From the NCBI GenBank assembly GCA_951640195.1, contig OX621165.1, forward strand, positions 1,054,001-1,118,000: a DNA stretch of 64,000 nt, in the 5' to 3' direction. How positions within the stretch are numbered: the stretch's first letter is position 1; each line of letters begins with the position of its first letter. The stretch is from Porpolomopsis calyptriformis (taxonomy: Eukaryota; Basidiomycota; Agaricomycetes; Agaricales; Hygrophoraceae). The notes under the pieces are model-generated. The model saw only the letters and a list, made by a program, of their open reading frames with translations. It did no database searches and had not been told where the DNA came from. The position numbers and the translations under genes were made by a program. Below are positions 21,061-32,372 of the stretch, piece by piece.

Positions 21061-23789
21061 ATGGCTTCAACTCGTGCCATGCTCGAATCTCAGAGCATTA
21101 CTTTTGATAACAGTGGAGTCAATATCGCTGGCAGAGATATCAACTATTTCAATTCCAGTTACGATCCGGGTGGGTTACCAAGCCAACTGTAGTCCGCCAC
21201 TGATCATGCTAACTGGGTGATAAGGGCAAGAGCGCCGTGATATCGCTCTCTGGCTTTCTCCTCTGAATTTCAAGGCATCGCAAAGTGACTTTCTACAGGC
21301 CCACGAAGAGGGAACTGGAAATTGGCTGTTCGAGTCCCAAACCTTTCAAGATTGGCGCGATGGGTCGTCGCAGACGTTGTGGTGTCCCGGAAATCGTAAG
21401 ATTCAGATCTCTTGGTAATCATAATTTTACTGATGGTCTGCCTGGACAGCTGGGGCAGGGAAAACTATCCTGGCGTAATAGCATTGCATAGATTGCTCTT
21501 TCACCGAACACTGACTGCGGCTGTTTTCTAGATCCCTCGTTATCGATCATCTCCAAACGTCCTTTAAGGACAGCAACGTTGGAGTGGCCTACATATTCTG
21601 CAATCACAAAGAACAAACCACGCAGATTCCCCCCCACCTTATCGGAAGTCTCCTCAAGCAGTTGGTCCAAGATTCCACGGCAATATCCGATAACGTGAAG
21701 GTACTTTATCATTACCACCGAGACCGAAGCACGAATCCGACCCTCGATGAGTTTACCAAAGCATTGAAGACGGAAGTCAAGGCATACGAAAAACTATTCA
21801 TAGTCGTCGATGCACTGGACGAATGCGCCGAAAGTGATGGGTCTCAGTTAAAAATTTTGAAGGCTCTTCGATCTTTAGTTGGGCCTGCCAACCTTATGGT
21901 CACTTCACGCGATCTTCCCTCGATCGAACGGCACTTTAGCCAGGCATCGCGACTCGATATTCGTGCGACTGACACCGATGTGGAGAAATACATTCAGACC
22001 CAGATCAATGATTATCCTGATTTCTTTAATATGCGAAACACGATCGCAAAGAAAATCGTTGACAATGCTAGAGGAATGTGAGCATCTCCTAAATTGCACA
22101 AATCGATTCAATGTTGGTATCTGACCCTCTGGAAAGGTTTTTACTCGCGCGCCTGCAGATGAGTGCAATTGTAGAACAGGACTGCGAAGAAGCTGTGCTT
22201 CATGTTCTGGATAATTTCCCAGAAGAAATGGATCCAATTTACGCCCAAGCTATGGAACGGATTGAGCGCTCACGGAATACTAGGGAGTTGGCGAAGCGAG
22301 TTCTGTCGTGGCTCGCAGGTGCACGTCGATTATTGACTGTCAAGGAGCTCCAATATGGTCTCGCCATTTCACCCGAAATGACTGAGATGAACGCTCGCGC
22401 CTCCGTATTCGAAGTCAAGCTGGCTTCTGTGTGTGCGGGACTCGTAGTAATTGACAAGGAACAGCGTATCATTCGCCTTGTTCGTGAGTAGAGCAGCTGT
22501 TGATATTGTCATGCCATGTTCAATATGCGTTTTATACAGATCACACGGCTCAGCAATATTTTGAGAAATATTACGAATCCCTATTTCCGAGTGCCGAAGC
22601 CGCCATGGCGGCGACATGTCTTCAGTATCTTTCATTCGAGACCTTTGCACATGGCTACTGCGATAACGATGCTGAGTTTGAATCCTTCTTGAAAGACCAC
22701 CCTCTTCTTGATTATACCGCGCGGAACTGGTACCATCATGCCCGTCGACACCAAGAAATTGTCAAAAATAGGGCGATCGCTTTTCTTCGAAATGATTCAA
22801 AAGTTGCTTGTGCCAGCCAAGCTATGTTGGTATCAGTCCGACGTTGGCCCGGTTATAGCGGAGAGTTCCCAAGGTGTTTTTCTGGTGTTCATCTCGCTGC
22901 TTCCGGCGGTTTGGAGCAGATTGTCGGTTGCGAGCTTGACAACGGGGCAGATCCAAACAAGGTTGACAGCTATGGTCGAACACCGCTTTCTTACGCGGCT
23001 ATGCATGGACACGAGGAAGTCGTGAAGTTGCTGCTCAGTCGAAACGATGTTGAGATTGAGACGAGGGACTTGAATGGTCAGACTCCTCTTTCACATGCAG
23101 CCGAAAATGGACATGAGGCAGTTGTGAAGCTACTGCTCGCTCGGAATGATGTTAATGCTGACCGGAAGGACTCGTCTGGTCGAACACCTTTGATCTATGC
23201 AGCTGAGGGCGGGCATGAAGCAGTTGTTAAACTGTTGGTTACTCGGGATGACGTCAAGGCAGACTCCAAGGACTCGTCTGGTCGAACGCCACTATTATTT
23301 GCTGCTCGGAGTGGTCGTGAGGCAGTTGTGAAGTTGCTGGTAGCTCGAGACGACGTCGAGGTGAAGGTGAAGGACCTGTTTGGTCGAGCACCACTTTCCT
23401 ATGCAGCCGAGAATGGGCATGTTGCTGTCATGAAGGTGTTGTTTTATCGGGACGATGTTGAGGCGGACACGAAAGATCCGTCTGGTGAAACACCACTTTT
23501 ACTTGCGGTTAAGGGTGGGCATGAGGCAGTTGTGGAGCTCCTGCTTAATCGGGATGATATCGACCCCGACTCGAAGAACAACTATGATCAAACCCCACTT
23601 TCGTGCGCAGCTGAGAGTGGGTGTGAGGCTGTTGTCAAGTTGTTGCTCGCCCAGGATAACGTTGACGCGAACTGGAAGGACTCGTTTGGTAGGACGCCAC
23701 TATCTTATGCGGAAGGGGGTGGGTATGATTCTATCGTGAAGCTGTTGCTCGCTCGGGGTGATGTTAAGAAGGAATTGAAGGAGTCCTAG
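21061..23789 (+). CDS. NACHT-ankyrin STAND receptor (fungal NLR-like)
   Basis: The N-terminus is short: about 30 residues with VNIAGRDINYFN, then a linker (IALWLSPLNFKAS) before the NTPase. Walker A is GNPGAGKTIL, built across an intron (21399-21450); Walker B is LFIVVDALDECAE; the sensor region is NLMVTSRDLPSIERHF. A helical winged part (RVLSWLAGARRLLTVKELQYGL) follows, then nine ankyrin repeats of about 34 residues, from FSGVHLAASGG to the end. Six introns or fewer are inferred; the last exon (from about 22540) holds all repeats. Such proteins sense non-self and trigger immune-like or incompatibility reactions in fungi; that is family knowledge. No effector domain is recognisable at the N-terminus. 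Confidence 0.88.
22955..23775 (+). repeat. tandem 102-bp ankyrin-coding repeats
   Basis: About eight consecutive units of 102 bp inside the last exon, each coding for a variant of xGRTPLSYAAENGHEAVVKLLLxRDDV. The units are similar at the DNA level as well (for example GAGGCAGTTGTGAAG recurs), which favours unequal crossing-over and copy-number change. Confidence 0.85.
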
Positions 23790-24178
23790 GCTCGAATGTC
23801 ACTGTTAACCGTGAGGGTGCTCCTGAAACTCGCAAGATCTCTCCTTGCCATTTTGCGTCTACTTCTAAAGGCTTGTGCTCTGTGCTATCGTGTAATAGTG
23901 TGTTACCTTTTCTCTCAAAAATCTCATCCTTCTCAGAATATGGACATGTTGCAAAATGACCAAAGTTCGGTGTTAAAATTAGCTGACTACGATCTAGATT
24001 GCAAAATCGTTGATGTGTTGAATACCGCCATGCGATTCTCATTCACGTTGATGATGGAGTTGTAGTTGAAATTGCCAAGGGGCTTTTGGTTGCCTTATAA
24101 TCCACCCAAGCATGCGTCGAACAGAGAACGTCACTTTCAATATCATCGGGTTATTTGGCCTCACAACGGCATAGAATT
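23790..24178. other. intergenic stretch between convergent genes
   Basis: 3' flanks of the NACHT-ankyrin gene and the YIPF gene. An open frame at 23796-24065 continues past the ankyrin stop, but it shows no ankyrin signature and I see nothing else. Confidence 0.5.
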
Positions 24179-25415
24179 CTAAAATAAGGCTGAGGTGCGC
24201 GGTGCGATAGTGTGGGTGCTCGTAGTAGTGCCATTGCCAGACCCGATTGGTCCTGTCCCTGGGATGTTCACATCTGGCCCGAGCTTGACAACGTAGTAAC
24301 TGAAGAACATGATTTTGAAGGTGAGTGCCAAGCCCGCATGTAGAACCACGATGATGATGATGAGCAGACGTGTGGCTTTAGTTTCGGCCTATAAATATCC
24401 GTATCAGGTGTTTAGTAAACAGGGAATGTACGGCGAATAAGAGGGACCTTACGGAAGCCAGGATCGGGTATACGTTGCGTATTAGGAAGTATCCTGACAA
24501 TCCGAACGCGATACCGACTAAGACCCAACGCACGATTGGGACAGGAATTACGCATAAAATCTGTATTTAAAGGTCAAGCGTCATGTGGGACCGAACGATT
24601 CGTAAATTGAAAGAAAGTTTCTTCGGGACTCACAGAAACAGGAACCCAAACAAATTGGCCGTACCCCCACACGGCTACAGCCTCGACGACGCTCCACTGC
24701 CCGACACCAATATATCGTAGAGCAAGCCACAGAAGGACGGGAAGCCCAAGGCCGTATGCGTATACTAGCGACACTGCGATTGAGAGCAGCTGGAAGTCGT
24801 AGTCGTACCCCGGGGTCCCTGGATCAGAAAGGTAGACGGAGATGGAAGCTGCAAGGGAGGAGGAGAGGAATAATGTGAAGATGAGAGTTGTGAGCGTCCA
24901 GAAAGGGCCATAGAGGTCTGCAGAGGGTGTAAGGTGTGTTGAGAGATAGGATGAGGACCCTGGGAGGAGGGTCGAGTAGCATCGTTTGAGGACTTGTTTG
25001 GTGTCTACATCGAAGTACATTTGGTAATATTCTATTGTCCAAAAGCTTGATGAACCATTTCGTGGGTTGGGGTGCTCCTGGAGGTATCCTGGGGTTCGTG
25101 TTCTTTGAACCCATAAGATTACCGTAAGGACATAATGACGAACCTCGGTCAGTATTTCCTACACCTGGAGACCTATTCGAATTTGATGATCTTTCTGGAG
25201 GGGTGTGTGCATTTTCATCTGAACCGAGATACGCTAAATCACGAGGAGAGATCAAGACTGGCAGGTAAGAAGAACCTGCCGTCGCGTACATTTGAACTGG
25301 AGGCCCTCAGGTCCTTCCTCTAGCCGCTGATGAGTATCGTAAACGCCACGTTCCGAAAATAGGACATGCAAAAAAAAGAGAGTACCTCGTCAGCTTCGAC
25401 TGAGATGTACGCCAT
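24179..25415 (-). CDS. YIPF1/YIPF2-type Yip1-domain Golgi protein
   Basis: Multi-pass membrane protein of the Golgi/ER that binds Rab GTPases and works in vesicle traffic. The start is MAYISVEADE (ATG at 25415); an intron then leads to LQFKFLISPRDLAYLG. Conserved core: EYYQMYFDVDTKQVL, the Yip1 signature DLYGPFWTLTTLIFTLFLS, the helices SIAVSLVYAYGLGLPVLLWL and EAVAVWGYGQFVWVPVS, then PVPIVRWVLVGIAFGLSGYF. The last exon starts AETKATRLLI and ends in a Ser/Thr-rich lumenal tail. About six introns; order and spacing match human YIPF1 and fungal homologues. It is divergent from the amino-acid permease gene (307 bp apart). Confidence 0.9.
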
Positions 25416-25722
25416 AAGTTTTGACTTTACACGTCGAAGTACACAGCGCAAAACGCAGTAAATGTTGTGACCCCGGAGACCGCTGAAGCAAACTAGACGT
25501 CATTCATGGTCTTCCAAACTTGCTTCTAAACAAAGGGGTTCCAAGCGGGGAAGGCAACCACCCAGGTTTTTTCCGTCGTTCTACGTGGCCAGTGGTATCA
25601 TTCTCCCGCCACAATGGTAAGGTGGGGCGGAACGGGTGTTTAGTACAGACAATGTGAGGGCGGATCTCATCCCCTTCCTTCCTTCTTTATCTTCACTGTT
25701 CCTTTGTACAGTTATCATAAAT
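25416..25722. promoter_or_regulatory. shared upstream region of YIPF and permease genes
   Basis: The divergent 307-bp spacer. I see no repeat or clear factor site; there is a pyrimidine-rich run just before the permease ATG. Confidence 0.4.
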
Positions 25723-28432
25723 ATGGATCCAATTTCACAACCCTCGAACTCTTCGTGGATCGCTATCGAACCCCCTCGTGGTGCTTCAGACAGCCGTTGC
25801 ATTTCCAGATCTCATGATAATGGTCTAATAGACACCAGAATGGACACGCGACTTGCTTCAGCTGAGGAGCCTCCACCCTCATTCAGACAGTCCCAATTCG
25901 ACATCGTTCTCCGCCGACAAAGGTGTCGCCCATCAGAAGGCGGCTTGAAGATATCTGATTTACCCTCGCGATTTTTGAATCTCTCAGACCGTTTCGAATT
26001 TGCGGGTTGGGGATCTGTCACAAGACTTAAGTTAGAGACAGAAGATTATGCTATTGGAGAGAGAATATTACAAGACGTTCAAGGCAAGAAAGTTATGGGC
26101 CAGTTTGTTGCCAGTGCATTGGCAGGGAATGATATCTTGGGTGGTGTATTTTACACACTACCAGCGGTGTTTACCGTTTCGGGAGTCTAGTACGTGTCTT
26201 TTTTTCCCTACCCCCTTTTGCCTAGGAACTCACTCTCTTAGCTCTCCGATCTCTTTATTTATTGCCACCTTGACTTTATTCCTATGGCGCCCTATCATGG
26301 AAGAACTGGGGTCTGCTCTACCAATGAGTGGCACTCCATATGCCTATCTGTGCGTCCCTTCGCTTCATAACACGTCACTATGCCCGACCCGCGAACTGCT
26401 TAGTCTTAATGTATCAACGAAAAAGATAGCTCTAGTCGCCGCGGTATTGCTCCTACTCGATTTTGCGGCGACATCAGTCGTGTCCGCTGCGACTGCGATG
26501 ACATATCTTGCCGGAGAAGTGTCTTTGCCCTTTCCTATCTTTGCAGGTTCTATACTCGTTCTCGTCATCTTCACTGCCATGAGCCTGTGCGGCGTCAAGG
26601 AGAGTGCACGCTTCTCTCTGGCCATTTTGACATTTCACGTGAGTTAGCGCTGAGCTTCGGGCGAAGTTGATAGGCTGGAACCAGGCACAGCTATTGACAT
26701 TACTCGCACTGATCATTGCATCAGTGGTACGATGGAGTAGAGTTGGAAATGCACAACTTAAAGAGAATTGGAATACTGGCCGAGCTTCGTCCGCTGGAAT
26801 TGTTACTCGTCAGATATTCAATGGATTTTGTATTGGAATGTTAGGACTCACAGGCTTTGAGTGTGGGTTCCTCCGAGGGATGATTTACTCTGTGTTAACT
26901 TACCTTTTGATAGGCGCACCAGTAATTATTGCTAGGATCAAGCCCGGTCGGTTCTCCCTCGTATTAAGAAATTTACACCTTTCGACCGTGGTCGTTAATT
27001 TCTCGACAATCTTTCTGGTTCTGACACTGATTCCTTTGGATACTACCCTCGGGGGAGAAAATATTCTCAGCATTCTTGCCGAACTGGTGACACGTTTTCT
27101 TTTGCTGGTACTTCGATCCTATGAGGATTAACACAATTGATAACAGGTATCTGGGAAGTGGTTACGAATTTGGATCGTTGTTGATGCATTTATTGTGTTG
27201 TGTAGTGGTGTCCTCACTGGTATGCTATAGTTAAACTTCTAAGTATCTGATTTGATGTTCAGTTTGCAGGGATTATCAGCGCCAGTGAACTCCTTGAGCA
27301 ACTGACTCGAGACAGAGTGCTTCCACAGTTATTCTCAAAGCAAATGCCTTTGACAGGTTCTCCGTATGTTGCCATTGTAGCCTTCGCCATGTTTAGCGGA
27401 ATACTCTATGTGAGTAACGGAGCCAGGCTGTCCATCGTGTCTCAAATGTGAGTGGATGTGAGCTTGGATGGTCGCCTGAATCTCATTCACGCCGACAGGT
27501 TCTCGCTTGTTTGGCTTACCGTTATGGCTCTGTTCCCTTTGTCACTTCTGTTGCTGAAGTATAGCCGCGGACGCTTACCACGCCATCCACGCATGTCACT
27601 ACTGCTTATATCTGGGGCACTTGTCCTGTCACTGGCCGTATTCATAGGTAGTATCGCCCTTAATCCAGCTACAGCTCGGTGCGTGCCCATGGTTGCTATT
27701 TTATTTTATGGCTGACAATATGATCAGCTATTTTTTGGTGTACTTCTTCTCGATACTGATATTGCTCTTTATTGCCCAGAATAAAATTCTTTGGCTGCGC
27801 TGGGTGTACTGGGCGTACGATCAGAATCCCACTATGCATAGTTGGCGTCTGTCGATGACATGGGGTGAACGACTTAATAGCGTGATGACGAAGCTACGTC
27901 ATCAGCCTGTTTGCATTTTAGCCAAAACAGATGGGGTGAGGTTTGGCTTTCGTGAGTGTCTCAGATAACTTGGCTAAAGAGATTTTTCTGCTCGCGATTA
28001 GATCAATCATCTGTGCAAAATGATATTATATGTTTTCCAAAATGAAGAGACGTCATGCTTGAAGATCGTCCACTTTTATGATGACGAAACCGGCATTCCT
28101 TCCGAGATGGAAGCGACTGCAAAGAGTTTAGTTTCTTGATTGGCATTAACTGATGTGTTCTCCTTTACTGACTGTCTCTTTGTCTATATGTCAGTCCTAG
28201 ACGAACAGTTTCCCGAAATCACAATTGATCTCGTTCGTATAGATATCCTACAAACTTGACGAAATCCTGAATGTTTGCGCAGATTCTAATTCAAGGCGAG
28301 TTTACGCCAACCAATCTCGCCGCGCTTTCCCACCGTCTTCAAGTACCTCGCAGTCTTATCTTTATGGGTTGTCCGGGCGTTCATTCTCCCCACTCCGCTG
28401 CCGAATTTGGGACCCGTTTAATCAGCCTGTGA
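25723..28432 (+). CDS. amino-acid permease (APC superfamily) with soluble C-terminal domain
   Basis: Predicted plasma-membrane transporter. The start ATG is at 25723 (MDPISQPSNSSW); about 100 cytosolic residues precede the first helix (VMGQFVASALAGNDILGGVFYT). Family signs: FLWRPIMEELGSALPMSGTPYAYL, an intron-split FEC...IARIKPGRF, the IISASELLEQLTRDRVLPQLF loop, and FSLVWLTVMALFPLSLLLL. After the last helix (YFLVYFFSILILLFIAQNK) comes a soluble domain: HQPVCILAKTDG, MILYVFQNEETSCLKIVHFYDD, IDLILIQGEF, and HRLQVPRSLIFMGCPG. It ends in EFGTRLISL. It has more than ten introns, many of about 50 nt. Substrate is not decided by sequence. Confidence 0.88.
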
Positions 28433-28905
28433 AGGTTGTCCTGTGTTTCGCTTTGTTAATTTGCATCTTGAAGAAATATTTTCGCGCTTGATGTATAACA
28501 AATGTTAACTTGGATTTGGAGTATCTTTTAATGCCGGACGGTTACATGAATATCTCATAATGCATCGTTCATCTTGTCGAGTTACAATGAGGCGTCGCTG
28601 GACACTCATAACGCTACTAAGATAGAAATCAACTGTGCTCAAAGTGATTATCTCGGACGGTGGATGTGATGCATATGTGTGTTATTCTAGCTTGTGCGTC
28701 TCATTTACTGGGGTCGTTGCAATAGACAACTATAACTTGCTTAATTGGGCAAGTCCAGCGCCAAAACGGAAATATGCTATTTGTATGTGATTGTCTACAT
28801 CTCAATGACGTCGTTTTGGCTCCCAGCGTCATCGGCTTCAAAAAAAGTACTTAAGCCTTTCCTCTTCATGTTTTTTCCTAGTTTTAACCCATCCACGATC
28901 TTATC
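28433..28905. other. intergenic stretch
   Basis: 3' flank of the permease and 5' flank of the HAM1-like gene, both plus strand. Short frames (28745-29026) overlap the next gene's first exon and are not convincing. Confidence 0.5.
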
Positions 28906-31900
28906 ATGTCTCTCTCTCCTGCACAAAAGGATATCAGCGGTAAACCCGCCTCGGTCAGTCTGCTCATCCATCATCCTTTTATTGCTGACTGTTTTGGACA
29001 TTAGGGGTCTATCGTCGACCCGGTGAATAGAGATGCGAAGGATGCAGACATAAATCGCAAGGTATTTGGTCGGCTACCTTTGCTGGATTTATCAGCTGCA
29101 TAATTTTACCCACAACTAGATTCAGCTGTATGGCTTCGTCCAGGCTTTCCGCCAAGGTCGAATGCCAGACAACAAACAAATCGACGATATACTCAAATAT
29201 GTGATCGATAACTCACCCGTTGACACGTCTCAACTCAGTCCCGATGGCCAAAAACTCATTCAAGATTCCCGTGATATACTCGAGACAGCTCGTGTCATCG
29301 TCTCCGAGAAAAATGCAGACGAGCTGTTCCAAAGCTTCATATGGCACACCAGGGACGTCGAGTTAGGTAATGCTATAAAGGACCCGAGTGAGGTGCTTCA
29401 TGTGGATCAGCAGAAAGCTAAGGATGATGGGCACATAGGTGCGCCTTTTCACCCTGTCTCTCGCTTTACCTCCTGTTTAGTGGGTTTCTTTTACCCCCCT
29501 CAGCCGCACAGCATCTCCGGACCATCCTTTCTCTGGTTCTTACCAACTCCGAGGTTCGCAAACTCTTCTCTGATCTTTCCATTATCGGCCGCGATCTCCT
29601 GGCCCACGCTGCCGTCAAAGTGGCGGAAAACGTTCGACCAGACCCAGAATCTCTCGCCCGTGCCGATGATCCGGCTCCTCAAGACCAATTTGTCACCGAA
29701 GACGGACGCTTAACGGGACTTCACGAGACGTCTGTCCCTGAGGCACGCATTTCAGGAACCAATAAAAATTTGTCGCAGCGTCCAAAGGACGATCTTGGAA
29801 TTGGGTCGAAATTGACGAATGGAGAAGACCAAACGAGTGGTAATGAGGCGTACAGGAAGGCCAGAAATCAAATAGATCAGGTCGCAAATAAAGGAGCCAG
29901 TGGTTCTCAGAATGGTTCATCAGACAATGAGGTGAAAAAACAGGGCTTTATTGATAAGGTTCGCGGTCTGAAAGTACGTTATTCCTATTTTGTGTGTAAT
30001 ATCTCATCACCAAATAATCCCTCGACCTCAGGACAAGCTTCCCCAAGAACACAAAGACAAAGTACAAGATCACGTTGAACGCAGTAAACGATTCCTGACA
30101 GAGAAGTACTTCCCTGAAGAACGTCGAGACCAGTTCATCTTCCGCTGCCAGAAGGTCTGTAACCTTTCTACCCATATGATTAGCACCGCATCGTAAGTTG
30201 CTTCCACAAATGCAGGTTGTAATCGAGTGTCAAAAACATGACGATTATCAAGAGTCATTCCGATGGCTTCTTGGTTACATAGAAGAGTATGTTGGGTATG
30301 GCAAGGTAGTTCTCCGAGAGGGAAAGGAAAGCCAGGAACAAGTGACTTCGGTACATTGGTATCTTGTTTGTTTTATGCACCTTACTGATCCTATCTAGGA
30401 CCCTGCCTTGAGGCGAACCACGAAGGAGCTGCGTACACTTCTTGAACGTTTTGCCAATAATCAATCCATCGACCCGATTATCGACGCCCTCAACGTTCTC
30501 ATCGACGATTCTAAACGTGATCCAGAGCTCCACGCGTGGTTCAAAGATGTAAACGCTTACATTCGAAAGGCTTGTATTTTGCGGTCGAGATTTGCCGTGT
30601 TCCTCATATAGCTATCTACAGGTCCTTCTTGAGCCTGGCTACGTTATAGAGCCCGACTGTGGGGCCCGTGGAAACGTTATCCGTGAATCTGGTCGTAAGT
30701 TCTACGACATAACGTACCGCGATCATTTCGACACCATTTTTACCACCATCGGCGACTGGTTCAAGGCAATGGGTGATGATTCTTTGAACGAACGTTTTGG
30801 CGAGGACTGGGCTCGCCTTACGAAGGACTTATTGTTTGATAGTGAAGGTAGTCTCAAGTTCAAAGCGAACCTTTGGAATGACATCCGAAAGGTCATCTTG
30901 CCCACCCTGGTTGATAAAGTTGTTTCATTCTTCTGTGATATGTTATTTCATTGCTGACAGCATCGTCGCTTGCAGGTAGGATACATTCCAATTCCCCGCG
31001 TCGAGTATACCGACGAGTCGCTGGACCTTGTTGTCGAAAACCTCACGCTCACGGGTCGCAACCTTTTCCCTAATTACGTCTCCCTTGAAGCGCACAACTT
31101 TGTCAAATTCAGCCCATATAATGTCATTCATGATGAGCATCATCACGAGTTCACGCTCACCTTTGGACAAATGCAAGCGGACATGAAAGATGTGGCGTTC
31201 TATTTTAGGAAGAAGACTGGCATTCCGAAGATGGCTGATTCAGGTCTGGCAGACGTCCTTGTTGGGGGCGAAGGATTAACTGTTAGTAATCATTTTGCTC
31301 ACCAAGTGTTCACGTTAACACTACCTATTGCACAGGCTACGGTCCACCTCGTGTCCGCTGATAAGGACAAGAGCTCCGTTTTCAAGGTCAAGCACGTCAT
31401 CGTTAAGGTTGACACGCTCAAGTTCTCCATTCGGGACTCGAAACATGACCTCCTCTACAAAACCATCCGGCCTCTGGCTACGGGTCTCGTGAAGAAGCAA
31501 ATCCAGAAAGCAATTGCAGGCGCCATCACGACGGGTATGGAATACGTTGACGGGCAGTTGGTGGCCGTGCGAGACCGTATGGAGGATGCTAAGGAAACCG
31601 AGGGGACAACCAAGATGCAAATGTTGCAAGATGTAAGTAGTCATTCCACTCATGTTGTACGTTGCTGAACTCGACGCAGCTTTTCAAGCGCAAGGTGTCA
31701 GATTCGCACGTTGCTCGTCCAAGCGAAAGAGGTTCGCAATTCAAAGTCGTCTCGAACAAGCGCGACTCTCTACTTGCGACAGCTGGACATCCTGCGGGAT
31801 GGGTCAATCGGACGGCGGAAAAGGATGCCGTCGCGCTGAAGGGTCAAGATTGGCGGTCTGATGCGTACGGTTTTTTACCTCTGCCGCCTCATCGCAAAAA

Positions 31901-31907
31901 AACCTAA
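28906..31907 (+). CDS. HAM1-like lipid-binding family protein (HAM1-N plus DUF4449 C-terminal domain)
   Basis: Large fungal protein of unknown exact function; the family is named from hyphal anastomosis mutants and the C-terminal part resembles BPI/LBP-type lipid-binding folds (family knowledge). The start MSLSPAQKDISGKPAS is followed by introns that lead to GSIVDPVNRDAKDADINRK and IQLYGFVQAFRQGRMPDNKQ. The central part has a disordered insert (KGASGSQNGSSDNEVKKQG), then KQGFIDKVRGLKDKLPQEH, SKRFLTEKYFPEERRDQFI and a region of helices up to RKVILPTLVDKVGYIPIPRVEYTDESLDL. The C-terminal half has LTGRNLFPNYVSLEAHNF and FYFRKKTGIPKMADSGLADV. It ends KKT. About ten introns. Confidence 0.82.
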
Positions 31908-32372
31908 CGCCGAGCTAGGTTCAACATCGTTTGAGTGTGTGCGATGGCGCTTTACGTTCTGTTACGACAATTATACTTTATAAACGCCGGGTATGCATTT
32001 CCAGGTAATATTCCGTGACGTGTATTATGACAGCTCTACCCTACCACATCATAATGGATTCATTCCTTGATCCCAAGCAGTGTCCGATTCCTTCTCGTTT
32101 TCACATGCCAAGCATGCCTTGATATGTCTAATACCTGCGTTGGATCAGTCACCGTCTTGTGAATAATACCAAGAAAATTGTAGCAAGCTCGAATAAAAGG
32201 GAACCCCACGCAGAAAACTGCTCCGATCTATTCCAATCTGTGTGATTATAACTGAGCGTACTCCCTGGAACTGCCCCTTGCACCATAGTCCGGAATGTAC
32301 GATCGCCCCCAGGACATACCAACACCACAGGGCTCGATTTTATTATTGCTTGAAATCACGTGGTTACCCCAA
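31908..32372. other. intergenic stretch
   Basis: 3' flank of the HAM1-like gene and promoter of the following gene. An in-frame ATG at 32295 exists upstream of the chosen start at 32373, but the family N-terminus fits the later one. Confidence 0.5.

Noticed and set aside
23796..24065. Continuation of the ankyrin protein past its stop
   Set aside because: The frame after the TAG at 23787-23789 has no ankyrin signature, so the stop was taken as real.
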